This document shows, one piece after another, positions 24,713 to 37,133 of a DNA stretch of 64,000 nt. The stretch lies in contig OX419759.1 in NCBI GenBank assembly GCA_948567375.1, positions 54,537,493 through 54,601,492 on the forward strand. Reading direction: 5' to 3'. The translations under genes were made by a program, and so were the position numbers. The stretch's first letter is position 1. The number at the start of each line of letters is the position of its first letter. The notes under the pieces are model-generated. The model was not told where the DNA came from and searched no databases. It saw only the letters and a program-made list of their open reading frames with translations. This DNA is from Lunularia cruciata. Taxonomy: Eukaryota > Streptophyta > Marchantiopsida > Lunulariales > Lunulariaceae.

Positions 24713-26448
24713 TTACCCTTGGATTCTTATTAATATCTCACTTTTTCCTTTGAGTGAAGATCCCTTTATCTTATATGATATGATTTTATCTTACCATGGT
24801 TAATCTTATCAAAGTGTTTTCTTCTAGTTAGTATAGTGGCTATAAACATCACCAAAAATATACTTTACATAACCAAAATTTCATCTATGAATGATAAGGG
24901 GTAGTAGTACTTCTTAGTAACGGCATTCAGCTTCTTGTAATCCCCATAAGCTTGGATCTTTTTGCCATGTTTTCTTTACAATTGCAAATATAGATATTTA
25001 TTTTGAATTCTCCATCTCAAAGATAAACCCAATCTTTTTTAGCTAATCAATCTTCTACTTCATAACCATATTTGTTGGTGGGCTAATGTAACATTGTTTT
25101 TGGCAAAAAAGTCTTGCATATGAATCTATCTCTATCTGTTGCTCTTGCAAGGTGACTTCCCTACCACCTTGTCCTTCATACACCCCAATCAAACTTGTTG
25201 CTTGTTTGCATGCTCACTTCAAATGTTGAAAGTCTAGAATGATATCATACACAACTTCTTTATCAATCTTTTTCATATAATATTCATCATAATTCCTCCA
25301 TAAAAATGCATCCTTGATTTTATGATTTTGAATATGATTTTCTCTTAGATTTAGATATATATTGACAAGCCTCATATGGTGCATGTTTCCATCCACTACC
25401 TCTAATAATACTAAATTCTTCTCACTTTCTTCTTTCTCTAGCTCCTTGTAAAACTCAATCAACCTCTAAGTTCCTTCCTCCAAGTAGAATAAAAAGCAAT
25501 TATTTGGCCTATCATGATCTTGGTCTTTTTACTATCAATGTTCTCTAACACATTATAGTACTATTATTAATTTTGAGATCAAGAAATCATCCATTCTAAA
25601 CTTCTTTTTTGGAGTCTTTATAGTTGATAGTATTAATTTGGTGGTATGAATACTCCAGTTAGGCATAATAAAATCCTTTTTAAGCATAAATCCTTGGAAA
25701 TAATTTTCATTTGTTGTAAAATAATCTCTCTTCATGTCTTATGCCAAAAGCTCCAAGTTAACATCTTTAAAATTAAAGCACTCCTCCTGATCTTCATCCC
25801 TATAAACAAAATAATTTTTATCAAGAAATTGCTAAATAGTTGGTCTCCTCTATATAGGTAGTTTCCATAATCCTAAGCATTCTTCCAACATTCTGTTCCA
25901 TCTCTCTCTTCTTTGATAGTTGCACTATATTGATCTTGAGATCTACAAGTTTATCAATGATGGTATGAAGTAGATGCTTTTGTGAAGGTGTAAGAACAAG
26001 AGCAACTACTACTTGTGTTGAATCTTTATTAATAAAAGATCAAAAGCCCCTTCTTAATGTAGATTCTTGGTGAATGTGCACCATCCTTTGCTTTCAAATC
26101 ACTCTCATCTCCTTCCAAACTATCCTTCATATGAATTGCAATCTTGATGGCCACAAAAGAATGTTTCTCATACTTCACTTTACTTTGAATTTGTGGTCTC
26201 AACCCTCTCACAAAATCCTTGGTGAGCGTGGCTACTATCCCAATCATCTCAACTCATCATCAAGATTGTGCAAAACCAAGACTCTAACTTCTCTACTCTC
26301 TTAGTATACTCTTTCACTTTCTTTCCATCTTCTTACTTAATAAATTTAACTTCACTCATAAATCCCTTATAACTTTCATAAGGAAGAAATTTCCCATTCA
26401 ATTTGATAGTCAAACTCTCCCAAGACTCCTCTTGGTCATCTCTCCTTA
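24713..26448 (-). pseudogene. Element H: deleted, inverted gypsy remnant (gag, protease and RT fragments)
   Basis: Read on the minus strand, fragments of the family of element G appear. Gag is at about 26029-26247 (MIGIVATLTKDFVRGLRPQI, with KVKYEKHSFVAIKIAIHM), matching G's gag. Protease-region pieces lie at about 25214-25735. The first RT block is near 24900-24990 (a GKKIQAYGDYKKLNAVTKK-like stretch). Sequence complementary to the G 3' end (AACCTTTGATAAGATTAACC) follows the LTR directly, so most RT and all integrase are deleted. The right edge abuts the truncated + strand LTR of G. Confidence 0.6.
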
Positions 26449-27003
26449 TTCACAACTAAGATAGAGGGGGCTTTACTTTAGAGGAAGTGAAAAAGATAAG
26501 CACCACTAATTTGGATTCTAATGTATTGAATTGGTATTATTCATAAGTGTTTGGCTTTGAGGAAAGGGTTGAGAACTCTTGGACCCACAAGCTTTTGCCT
26601 TCAAATTCTTTTACAATCCAAAGATAGCCCACGTGAAGGAATCCTCAACTAAGTGGTTGGGTCAAGATAAGACTACATTTTTAAGGACTATTCTCATGAG
26701 TATGGATATTCCTTTAAACTTTAGATTTTATTTAACTTTTAGTCTAGTAACTTGAGTTACTCCAATATTTAGTAACTTTGGTGCATAACTATTTCACAAG
26801 TATATAAAATAGAGATGAGAAGGTACTCATCATTCTTTTTCTTGAAATTATCTTTCTCTCATTGAATTCTCTATTGAGAAATGGTTTGAGTCTTGGAGTG
26901 TTAGCCTTGGAGGAGTATGATGGAGTTCCTTAACATCTTAATGTATAATGAGCTACCATAATAGCTACCAAAGGTTCATCATGAGTGAGAGACATGTTGC
27001 TCA
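26449..27003 (+). repeat. Truncated 5' LTR of element G
   Basis: It matches the LTRs at 58827-59491 and 60713-61403 from GCTAAGATAGAG onward: GAAAAAGATAAGCACCACTA, then GGCTTTGAGGAAAG, GTTTGAGTCTTGGAGTGTTA and GTGAGAGACATGTTGCTCAC. The first 150 or so bases of the LTR are missing where it meets element H. Confidence 0.75.
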
Positions 27004-28558
27004 CATTGTTGGGATCTCTCTAGAAGGCACGGTAATGTTCCACATACAATTCTATATTAGACAAAAAGAGGCTAGAGAGCTCACTTAGAGAGAACATTAA
27101 GAGAGTAGAGTATTGAACTTATGTTAAAGAAGTTGGGTCCATTTGTGTACCCTATAGTTCATTATGATATTTTTGAGATGATATTATATATAATATACAC
27201 ATGAGAGGATTTGGAAAGATTGTGTGCAATGGATTGCAGATTTTGGGAATTATGGTGATTTTGGGCAAAACTTCAAGTTTGAAATTTTAACTTGAAATTT
27301 TCATAGTAGATATTTTGGATTATTTGTTAGATGGGACACTTGAAATTATTGCAAGGGTTATTACACCCCTTGAGCTAGAATTTTTGGAAGGTGGTAGGGT
27401 AAATTGTTTATGTAAACTGCATGCTCTTTGAAATTTTGTACATAGTTTGCCATGTCTTTTGTTTTCATTGAATTATTTTGAAACATTCCAAAAAAATTGA
27501 ATGCACAATATCCTATCTTTTGGCCCAAGAATTAGGGAGAGGTCTTTCTTGCATAGGAAGTTTTGAGTTTTTAAAGTGAGGGGTGGTTTTCAGACCAAAT
27601 CTTAAATATATGTGCTGAATAGAAAGGTCCCTAGGCCAAATGGCTCCATGAAAAGATCTAAAATTTTGTAGAGGAAAATGCCCTAGGGGTTTGATCAATT
27701 TTGAAAAATTTCATAAAATTGTGATATGCCAATTGAGATATTTGAGTGATATTTTGAGAAGAGGTCAATTTTGGAGAGTTGAGAACATACACGAGGAGTG
27801 TGAGAACAACCAAAAGCATGTTTGAGTGTTTAGACTTGTTTTGGGAACATGGACGGTCACAAAGAGTGGAAATTGAGGCTATGCAAGGTTACCCAAGGGT
27901 GATTGAGGTGATTGAGGTGATTGTAAGGGTGGATTTGAGGAAAAGAGAGTTCAGAATAGAATTTTAAGAGAGTGTTGAAAGGATTCAAAAATATATATTA
28001 CTTGGAGAAAAGAGTGATTCTAAGTGCTTTTTATATGGAAAGAAGGGACACAAGGTAAGTTCATGTCCATTGACCTTTGAGAGCAAGAGATTGAGTGAAA
28101 GGAGAGGTTACTTGACTTGGGATTGCATGTTAGAACTTCTTCACCATGATTGGGAGGGAGGAGATCTAAGACCAAGGAATTGTGTGAAGTTTGTGGAGTG
28201 GAAAGAATTCCAAAAGGATATAAGTAGAGTGGAGTAACAATAGTTTTGGACACTTTAGTGAAAGATCTTGGAGAGAGTCTTAGTAAAATTATAAAGAAAC
28301 TATCACCTTCATCAACTAGTTCTCAAGATTAGTGATGGAGATAATCTTTTAACTTATATATAGACTACCCATGAGGGTTTGATTAATATGCACTCTAGGA
28401 TTTGATGTTGCTATAGAAATTTTGGAGTAACCTGAAAATTTTGTGTTCCCTAGGGTAGATTACTCTCAAATGGTGTTAGTCATGTATATACTCTATTAGT
28501 TATAGGGTGAGAAGAAAGAAAAAAATTAAGAGAAAAGAGAAGAGAGCGAGGGGCAAAG
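27004..28558 (+). other. Untranslated leader of element G, with a short zinc-knuckle-like ORF
   Basis: Mostly open sequence without a long frame. Around 27890-28240 one frame reads IEVIEVIVRVDLRKREFRIE, then after a stop SDSKCFLYGKKGHKVSSCP. The CFLYGKKGHKVSSC part is a CCHC knuckle with the second Cys replaced by Tyr. It lies before the gag start, which is unusual. It may be an upstream ORF or a fragment of an older gag. Confidence 0.4.
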
Positions 28559-29050
28559 ATGGGGAAGCATCCAATTTTCATTGGAAAAGATGGAGAAGAT
28601 GTGGAGGTTTTTTTGAGAGACTTCAAGAGAGTTGCATAGAAAACAATGAGAGGAGGAAGAATGAGTGGGTCTCATTATTATTGGATTTCTTTGAAGATGC
28701 AGCCCTTACATGGTATGAGTCAGAATACCAAAAGACAGAAGAGAGATGGGCAAGAAGAGTCTTGGAAGAGTTTGACTTTAGTACTCATTGAAAACTTTCT
28801 TCCAAATTAAAGTTATGAGAGATTGATGAGTGAGGTTACCTTCTTGAAAAAAGGAGATGGAGAGAAAATGAGATTCCATGTAGAAAGAGTGGAGAACTTA
28901 GAGTCCAAATTTCATATAATATTGAGGAAGAGTGGTGATGATATAGAGACTTCTATGATTGGTGTAGGAGCCATGCTCACCAAGAATTTTGTGTGAGTAT
29001 TGAGACCATAGATTAGAAGCAAGGTGAGATATGAGAAATCATCTTCCAGG
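28559..29050 (+). pseudogene. Element G gag, first part
   Basis: The ATG at 28559 opens MGKHPIFIGKDGEDVEVFLR, a typical Ty3/gypsy gag N-terminus. It continues through WISL(K)MQPLHG, LIENFLPN and a VTFLKKGDGEKMRFHVERVE stretch to KVRYEKSSS. Several stops and frameshifts interrupt it, so it is inactive. It is cut at 29050 by element F and resumes at 32829 as LKLSRLQYKW/KIAIQMEES. Confidence 0.7.
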
Positions 29051-32000
29051 TGTGACAACCCGGCAAATATCACTTTTGCGGTAATCGGGTAAGTAAAGTT
29101 TGTTCCCGTAGAGATACGAGTCAGAAATGTCCAAATACAAAGCAAAGTAACAATTTCAGTTCTTCTTGAGTTCTTGTTTAGTCTCTCAGGTAGAAACCAC
29201 ACCCAAAAGAGAGTAACAAGCACTGATTTGTAGTCTTGTCACAAATTAACACTCCTTAATCACAACTCCATCAAATCTTTCCAAACAATCTTGATTGTGA
29301 TGATTTAGTCTCTCCCAAAAATGGCACTTCACTGCAAAACGACTTCACCTCAGAATTGTGTTCCACTCTTCCATTGAAGGCACAACTTCCTTGATCGAAA
29401 TTGCTTCACATCAACCTCGCACTGCACTCACAAATGCAAAATACTACCAACACTACAATTCTTCTCAGATCTATCAAGGCATTGCTTTGATTGCACTTCA
29501 CTCAGGATCAAACACACAGAATGAAGATCAAGGCTGTGGAATCCAACATCCAACAAGCACATTGACTTGCACTTCAAATTTCTCCAAACACTCATAAACA
29601 CAATTACAAAGTTGATACTCGGAATCAAGCTCAAGCGACGAGCACTACTTCACAACACTTTGCTTTATCTATTCTCAGAAATAATGAGCACTGAACAACA
29701 ATTCTCTACGAATGCCACTCTTAAATAGTGAACAAATCAACAGTTCTAACAACTACACCGTTCTACAACAACTTTTCTAACCTGTAGATCCAAAATGACA
29801 ATGCACTTCTTCATATCTACCTCTTCAAATCTCAAAACTGTTACTAATCCAATCTGATGTCTACTTCTTCCTCAGCTTTCAAACCCAAACCCAAAGTAAT
29901 TTTACTTCTTACTACTCTGTCCTTGGGTTCCATATCTTCTACTTCTTCTACCAGATCCAGCAACTCTCATTCCTGATATGAAATTCCACTAGTGGGTAAT
30001 CTATCTAACTCTTCATCTCTCGACCCACTCTTCTCTAATGTCTCCACTGTAATTCCGAAGACATCTGCACCCCTATGCTATCTACTTTGGGTTTGGCTCT
30101 AGCGTCTTCCAAAGTTTTTCTATCTCTATTTTCACTAAGTCTAATCTAATTGCAATATTATCTTCTACTTCTAAGATCTTCATGTCTACATGAGTCCGGA
30201 GACTTATCAACAATGCGTTCAAATCTGTATCTTTTGCCTGTCTTTGCCTCGTCTCCTGCACCAACAACTTCAACTCGTGCAGCCTCGTCTCTTCAATTCA
30301 AACGCTGGCCTCTGTATTCAACATTGCATTCATCCTGAGGACTATCTCCTTCAACGGCTCCAATCTCATCTTCCTCTCTCGCTCTTGATTTGTGAGCCAG
30401 TCCTCCATGTACATTGCTAATTCTGCTTCAAACTTGGCTTTCACTGTCTCCTTCTCCTTCTCCTTTTGTACAACCTTCTCCTCTTGATTACGAAGTAACT
30501 CTTGTAATCTCTCTTCTTCCCTATACCGTGCTGCCAACTCTCTTTGCCAGAGTTGCTTCTTCTCCTTGACACTCTCCATCACCCTATTGAGCTCTTGATC
30601 CTTTGCTGCTACTCTCGCCATAACATGGATAACTTCTACTCTTGAATCAGCGAACTGCTGCTTCAAGATCTCGTATTCAACTACTTGTCTTTCCCTTGCT
30701 ATGTCACTCTTCTTCACAAGTTCCTCTCGATATCTTACTTCTCTCTTCAGGTCTTCAATTACCTGAGTCCTCACTACTGCCTCCGCTTGCAGTACTTCCC
30801 TTTCCTCCTCACCTCGGGTTATACTCTTCTTCAACTCCAAGTTCTCTTCTTCTAATTTGGACAACACCTACAAAACAGTCTTTACCTCTGAACAAGTCGC
30901 CTGCATCTCCTTCTTCTTGTACTCTAATTTTACCAACAGAGGACATACCACATCCCATAGGTACTCGACTCCATCGCTCGGGGTTACTTCTTCTTGCGTG
31001 GCCACTTCCCTTCGTACTTCATGTTCATCCCATACTCACCTTCCTCTCTGCAATCTTTGTATCGGAACAGACGCCTCACTTCTCGAGCTTGCATTTGCTT
31101 CTTCTTGCACATTACTTGGACCTACATCGTACTTCGCCTTACGTCTTGAGCGGACTCCTCTCTAAACTGCGATCTTCTCTTCTGTCTCAGGTACTTCATC
31201 TTCCAACTTCGTGTTGTCCTCGGCCTCAATCTCTGCCTGAACTTCTTCTTCTTCTTCTGCAGCAACCAGTGCCGATGTCATTTCTCCCTCCTCATCGCTG
31301 TCGCTACTTGTATCTCCACTCTGTAGCATTAGATTGGGCTCCTCCTTGTGTTCCGAGTCTTTGGTCTTGAGCTCGACATCACCTTCTGAGTCTTCATCTT
31401 CCGACTCGATCACCACCATACCTCACCTCGGGTTTCCTCTCCTGGTCTTCCGAGGTTTCTTCATGTCTTCGGCTTTGCCCTGCCGACTTCTCTTCTTTGA
31501 GTTTGGAGTACTCACTTTGATCTCCACATTCTTCCCTATGTTCTTGTAGTACTTGTCGGTGCTTCTGATTTGCAAAATGTATTGCTGCTCCTCTACATCG
31601 ACCTTGTTTCTCAAATCAGGATGGAAGTGCAACACCATCCGAGTTCACTCCGCCGAGTTCAGCAAATTCAACTCGAGGTAGAAATGCGCTGCAAACAGCA
31701 CGATGTAGTGTGGAGGCAATTTATCCCGCAGATTCCACACCATTTGTTGCGTTCTCCCATGGAAACACCTCGCCCAATTAATTGGTTCTCTTGTAAACAG
31801 TTTGTGAAAGAACACCGCTTGGTGTTTCATCACATATGTTGTTCTCTCCGGCTTCAAGATTGCCATCAGAGCACTCACAATTCCTCTCTTCACAGGGTCT
31901 TTGTAGCTTTCTACCTTGTACCCATTCTTCATCCGCTTTGACGAGAATGCATCTCTCACCTCTTGGGTTTCTTGAGCTATCTCTCCCTTCCCCAAGAATG

Positions 32001-32823
32001 TGGCCCCTTGCTCCGAGCCTGCTTCCTTCCCCAAGACTAATCTCCAATCCGACTCTGTCCAGCGAGCCGGATTTCCTCTCTTCCCTTCTTCCTCGGGTCA
32101 AGACACTTACTCTCAATGATCTCAGTCATGAAACCTGGAAAACTCACATTCCAGTTCCATGCCAAGAAAGTGATCCAAAGTCGGCTCAAGACTTTGATCC
32201 TAGCGATCACATCTAACCTCCGAATTGCATGATTTCTCACTACGAATTTGGAGTTCTTCTTTCCTCCTCCTATCTCTCCTGCCTTCTCACTGTCTCTCGA
32301 TTTCACTCTTGCGACTTCTCCCTTACACACTAACGCATTTCCAACTCTATTTCCCTTCCCACAATCACCTGCAGGACAACTTCTCAACGGCAAAGGAAAA
32401 TTTCTCAACATTACTTTGTCGCGAGCTTGATTTTTATAGAGTTGCGCTTTCTTTGTCTTTCTTCACTTTGAGTTTCTACCGAGAAATCACACCTCTTGCA
32501 TGCACCTGTCATTGTCAATCAAACTTTGCGCATATGGGTCGCCAGTTTTGAATGGTCCCTTCTTGAATTTCTTGCCCTAACAAAAGGTTTTTAGACTGAC
32601 TTCGCCTCGGGTTGAGCTCCCCCCGATACGAAGACTCCTTACTTCGGGTTGTATGCTGACAGGGCATTTTTGAGTACTTCGCCTTATGACTCAAAGTCAC
32701 TTTACTTTGGGTTTCATCCCAAAGGCTCTTTTCTTTGCCTTCTTTGGCCATACAGGCGCAATCCGACTTCTCTATACACTTCTTCTTTTTCATTTTAAAA
32801 AAGCAAAAAATGTGGGCACCACA
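29051..32823 (-). mobile_element. Element F: 3.8-kb non-standard element with TG...CA ends and CCAGG target duplication
   Basis: CCAGG stands on both sides (29046-29050 and 32824-32828), and the interrupted gag of element G reads through once F is removed. F starts TGTGACAACCCGGCAAATAT and ends GTGGGCACCACA, so it has 4-bp inverted TGTG/CACA tips. I see no second copy of either end inside it, hence no LTR pair. It also has no reverse transcriptase or integrase. Its one long ORF (30082-32411, -) encodes an acidic coiled-coil protein. Options: a non-autonomous LTR-type derivative, or a DNA element using a 5-bp duplication. Confidence 0.75.
30082..32411 (-). pseudogene. Element F ORF: acidic coiled-coil protein of unknown function
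   Basis: An N-terminal part (32411-32037) contains FPGFMTEIIESKCLDPRKKG, then EEIRLAGQSRIGD. After one frameshift near 32040 a single frame runs to 30082, broken by stops such as 31645-31647, 31423-31425 and 31162-31164. It contains DWRLVLGKEAGSE, PINWARCFHGRTQQMVWNLR, a basic block (KKRSRQGKAEDMKKPRKTRR), an acidic block (SEDEDSEGDVEL) and a long heptad coiled coil from 30867 (KLEEENLELKK). The three stops I traced fit C-to-T changes (CGA to TGA twice, CAG to TAG once). I recall similar repeat-derived ORFs in liverwort annotations, unverified. There is no catalytic motif. It could be a structural, gag-like protein. Confidence 0.6.
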
Positions 32824-32828
32824 CCAGG

Positions 32829-33973
32829 GTTGAAGCTTTCAAGATTGCAATACAAATGGAGGAGAGTTTGAAAAGATATGAGAGTGATTTGGTAGTGAAG
32901 GAGGTTGTGCATCCTCCTCAAGGCTATCTATAGGTATGGTAGAACTTTTGATACTTTGGTGGTAAGGGTTTCATCACAAGTAGTAGTTACTCTAGTAATT
33001 GCCCCTCCACCAAAAGATTCACTTCAAACCATAACAAAACAACTTGCAGATCTCAAGATCAATGTAGTACAACTATGGGAGAAGAGAGAGGTTGATTAGA
33101 ATGTGGGGAGAAGGCCTAGGAGTTAAAAGAGCTATCCATATATAGGAGGCTAACCAACCAACAGTTTCAATTGTAGATATTTTTTTGGTTGTGGAAGAAG
33201 AGATTACATCCAAACTTTTTTCCCAAATTTTGCTTACCATGGAGGAAGTGGTTATGAGGGAGCCAATAGAGGGAAAGAGGGAGGTGATAAATCCCAAGTG
33301 GCTCCTAATCTAAACAAAGGTAAAGGGATATCATCCATAGATATGGTTGAGAGTAAGTATGAGAAGGAGGAGTGCTCAAACTCCAAAGGAGCTTAATTTG
33401 GATCTTTTGGTACAAGAGAAGAAGAGAGCTAGTTTTACAAAAGATGTACACTCCTCTCAAGGATTTACTTCTACCAAGGATACTCCTATGACTAAAAAGA
33501 GCACTCACACTAGCATCTCAACACCATCAACAACATAGACTCAAAGGAAGAAGTTGGGGATGGAGAACTTCTTGATCTCAAAGCAACAATAGAACTACAA
33601 TGTGTTGGAGGATGTTAGTAGTCACAAGACTAACATCACAATGGGCCAATTGATCACTTTGAATCCTACTTTGAGAAAGGAGCTTAGAGGTGGCTTGAGT
33701 TCTACAAGGAGCAAGAGGAAGAAGAAAGAAAGACTCTAGTATCAATGGGGGTGGTGGATGCCAAACCAATACCATGAGAGGCTTGTGAATATAACTTTAA
33801 GATTGATGTGAGAGTGATAGGTCATAATATCAGGGATTCACTTGTTGATGGACGATCATGCCATGTTAGAGAGGTTGATAAAGAAGTTAAGGTATGATAC
33901 TCTTTAGACATTCAACATTTATGGTGAGCATGGCAAACAAGCAACAAGTTCAACAAGTAGGGGTGATGGATCA
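32829..33973 (+). pseudogene. Element G gag C-terminus and start of protease region
   Basis: It resumes the gag interrupted by element F (LKLSRLQYKW, then LADLKINVVQLWEKREVD). A serine/threonine-rich spacer (33347-33538) follows, then NITMGQLITLNPTLRKELR, a segment typical just before plant gypsy proteases. VIGHNIRDSLVDG is the degenerate place where a DSG/DGG catalytic motif would sit. Many stops. Cut at 33974 by chromovirus A and continued at 39558. Confidence 0.6.
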
Positions 33974-34385
33974 TGTAAAATACCAAGACCAAGGAGAGAA
34001 ATAGGAGAATGGAAGCTCACATTGGGACACTTGAATGAGGGAAAACTCCAAATGCCTAGCATGAGCTTTGGCTCTTGTATTTATAGGGATCATACAAGGC
34101 TCTTGAGAAGCTTCTCAAGAAGCTTCCTTGAGCCGCTTTCTTGGAGTGCAAGCCAAGGTAATTGGGAAGCTTCTCAAGAAGCTTCTTTCTAGGAATAGCT
34201 TACTTGGCATGCAAGCTAAGCTAGTTGGACCCTTCTAGAAGCTACCTACTTGAGGTGCAAGCTAAGGTAACTGGGAAGCTTCCCAAGAAGCTTCTTAGAT
34301 ACTTTTGGAATATTCTAGGCTAATTTGTCTTATTTGCTACTTTTTTAGCCCTACTAACTTTGTTGCTAAAATCCATATTGTTATA
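33974..34385 (-). repeat. Element A 3' LTR
   Basis: 412 bp from TGTAAAATACC to ATTGTTATA (the expected end TTACA is mutated to TTATA). It carries three GAAGCTTC pairs (34107-34126, 34166-34185, 34275-34294) and, on the minus strand, a TATA box CTATAAATACA at 34086-34076. Confidence 0.88.
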
Positions 34386-34409
34386 TATTTCCCACCGCTA
34401 GTTGGTGAC

Positions 34410-34640
34410 GTCTTTGTCGCTAGTGATGCTTCAAACTCTTGGATGGCCATTTGTGCATTTTGGAGGTGAGAAAGATGTTCCTATGTAGCATCATGAAGGA
34501 GACACCCTTTCCAAAGGACCTTGTACTCCATATGTTGTTGACGGCCTCATTGAATATAGCGACATGCAAGGATACGATCAACTTTGTACTCCTCATGATC
34601 ATTGATGGGGACAGGAGGAGGGGGAGATTGGACTCAAGAG
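34410..34640 (-). pseudogene. Element A chromodomain (decayed)
   Basis: Minus-strand frames give DHEEYKVDRIL, MEYKVLWKG and then LHDAT..EHLSHLQNAQMAI. This is the chromodomain signature (EYLVKWKGY...TWEP...L.NA) in decayed form. Chromodomains bind methylated histone H3 tails and steer integration in chromoviruses. Stops and a frameshift make it non-functional. Confidence 0.7.
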
Positions 34641-34759
34641 GAAAAGGAAGAGGGGTTATGAACAAAGGGTTTCAACTTGGAAACATGAAAGAAAGGATGG
34701 ATACGCATATGACAAGGCAAGGCAAGTTGATAAGCAACAAGAAAGACAATTTGGGTGAC

Positions 34760-36135
34760 ATCAAAGGTCCTATCCAATTAGGGGCAAGTTTACAAACTTG
34801 GGTATCAAGGGAGAGAGGGAGCTTACTAGAGGATAACATGACTTTATCACCAACTTCAAAGGTGAGATCACGATGATGGTGGTCCGCATATTTTGACGAT
34901 TCTGAGCAACAAGGAGGTGAGATTTGGCTTGTTGGAGAGATTGGGATATAATGGTCAAGAATGTTGAAGTATGAGGGACCTGAGATGGAGGGGCAGCAAG
35001 AAGAGAATTTGGAACAAGCGGATCTTGGCCAAAATTGAGAAAGAAAGGAGAAAATCTATTGCTTGCCTATTTGGAATTATTGTAGGCAAATTCTATAGCT
35101 GCAAGACATTCATCCCAATTGGTATGGTGGATATTGACAGAGGCACACAACATATCTTCCAATGTTTGATTTGTATGTTTGGTTTGTCTATCAGTTTTAG
35201 GATGATAGGCCGTGGACAAAGCAAGCTTGGTGCTGATTATCTGGAAGAGTGCTTGCCAAAACGTCTTGGTAAATCAAGGATCACGGTCAAAGATGAGTAC
35301 ACATGGCATCCCATGATGCTTGAAGACATTGTTGAAGTAGATTTGCGCTAAGGTTGGAGCATCCACGATATCACAGGTTGGTGCCAAATGGATTTGCTTA
35401 CTAAGCTTATCCACAAACACCATGATTGCTGTGTGTCCTTGTCCTCTTGGGCAAAAGATGTGATGAGATCCAAGCTCACATGCTCCCATTAGCGGATGGA
35501 ATGGTGAGTGGTTGAAGGATTCCACTTGGCTTTTGGTTGTTGGCCTTGTTGCATTGGCAGATCTCACATAATCAGACAGATCCTTGAACATCTTGCGTCA
35601 TGTTGGGCCACCACCATTGGCATTGGAGTGTACCTAAGGTCTTGTCCACACCCATGTGACCAACTATGGGTAAATCATGGGCTTCTTGAAAGCACACAAG
35701 TTGAAGATCACCTTTGGCTAGAACATAGATCCGGTCCTCATGGAATAGAAGACCCTCCTTGATGGAGAAGGTGTTGTACTCTTTGTTGCATGATATAAGG
35801 CGACCATGTACCATTTGGAAGAAGAGATCTTGTTGTAAAGCTGATTGAAACTCATTTTGGACCTTGGAGTCAATTGATACCATTGTAATTGCCGCTGTGA
35901 TGAGAGGAAGAGACTTCAAATCAGGCCGTCGTGATAAAGCATCAAGGATAATGTGGAACCGACCTGGTTTGTACTCAAGTTTGATGTCAAAAAATTGGAA
36001 TTGTTCCTCCCATTGATGATGTTGACTCTTCATGTGTTCCAAGTGTAAGGTCTGCAACAATGATTTGTGATTAGTTTGCATGATCACTTGTTTCCCCAAG
36101 AGGTAATGCCTCCATACCTTGGTGGCATATACCAT
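34760..36135 (-). pseudogene. Element A RNase H end and integrase
   Basis: The RNase H tail and linker (YKPGRFHIILDALSRRPD) leads into the integrase zinc-binding half (HDLPIVGHMGVDKTLGTLQ, then WWWPNM). The core follows with AIMVFVDKLSKQIHL and VLIFDRDP, the latter carrying the second catalytic Asp. The third block reads YHPKTDRQTKHTNQTLED, where the family has QTE, so the catalytic Glu is replaced by Lys. Multiple stops are present. The C-terminal part includes SQSLQQAKSHLLVAQNRQ. Confidence 0.8.
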
Positions 36136-36374
36136 TGCAAGTTGTTCTTGATCTCAAGCAAAGTAGTTTTTTTAGCCATATTGAGTCGGTGAGACACAAA
36201 GGCAATGGGATGCAATCTATATGGGAATTCTTGTTGCAACACGACTCCAATTGCAAAGTTAGAAGCACCAAAATCAACCACACAAGGTAGTTGAAGATCA
36301 TACAGTTGAAGAATGGGCCTTGAAGACACTATATGCTTCAACTTCTGGAATAATTCTTTGTGCTTGGTGGTCCA

Positions 36375-37133
36375 CTAGAAACTCAAGTCCTTCTCCAAGA
36401 GGTCAGTCAATGGTGTAGCCACATGAGCATAATAATGGATGAACCGTAGGTAAAAACTTACCAATCCATTAAATGCCCACATTTTTGTAGCATCCTTTGG
36501 AGTAGGCCAATCAGTAATGGCCTTGATTTTCTCCTCTTCCATCTTGATCCCCTCCGATGAGATCTTGTGCCCCAAGAAGGTAACTTCCTTTTGCCAAAAG
36601 GTGCACTTTGACTTCTTGCAATAAAATTTCCATTGTTGTAGTTGTCTTAGGACTTCTTGCACGTGATTCACGTGTTTTACCTCTATCTTGCTATAGATTA
36701 AGATATCATCCAAGAACACCACCACATACCAATCCAATAGTCCATCTAACACCCAATGCATCTGATCCATGAAGACTTCTAGAGCATTAGTGAACCCAAA
36801 AGGTAGAACTCTCCACTCAAAATGCACATACCTTGTGCGAAAGGCTATCTTTTGCACATCCTCCCTATCAATGGGGATTTGCCAATAGCTGCTGCAACGA
36901 TCCAGCTTGGAAAAGTATCGTGTTCCACTGAACTAATCAAGCAAGTCATCAATCCGAGGCAAGGGATATGCATTCTTCACTATTTGCTTATTGAGCCCAC
37001 GATAATCAATATAAATACAAAGTCCTCCATCCTTCTTTAGAACAAATAGTACCGGTGTTGCCCAAGGAGAGGTACTATGTCGTATGAGGTCCTTCTCCAA
37101 CAACTCCGTAAGTGTTGTTTGCAACTCCTCCAA
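36375..37133 (-). pseudogene. Element A reverse transcriptase
   Basis: [20 protein letters not shown], then a [20 protein letters not shown] block, FRTRYVHFEWRVLPFGFTNA and VVFLDDILIYS. The last is the catalytic box in FLDD form. The thumb and start of RNase H follow (NGLVSFYLRFIHYYAHVATP). Broken by a stop between the fingers and palm blocks (about 36858-36932). Confidence 0.85.
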
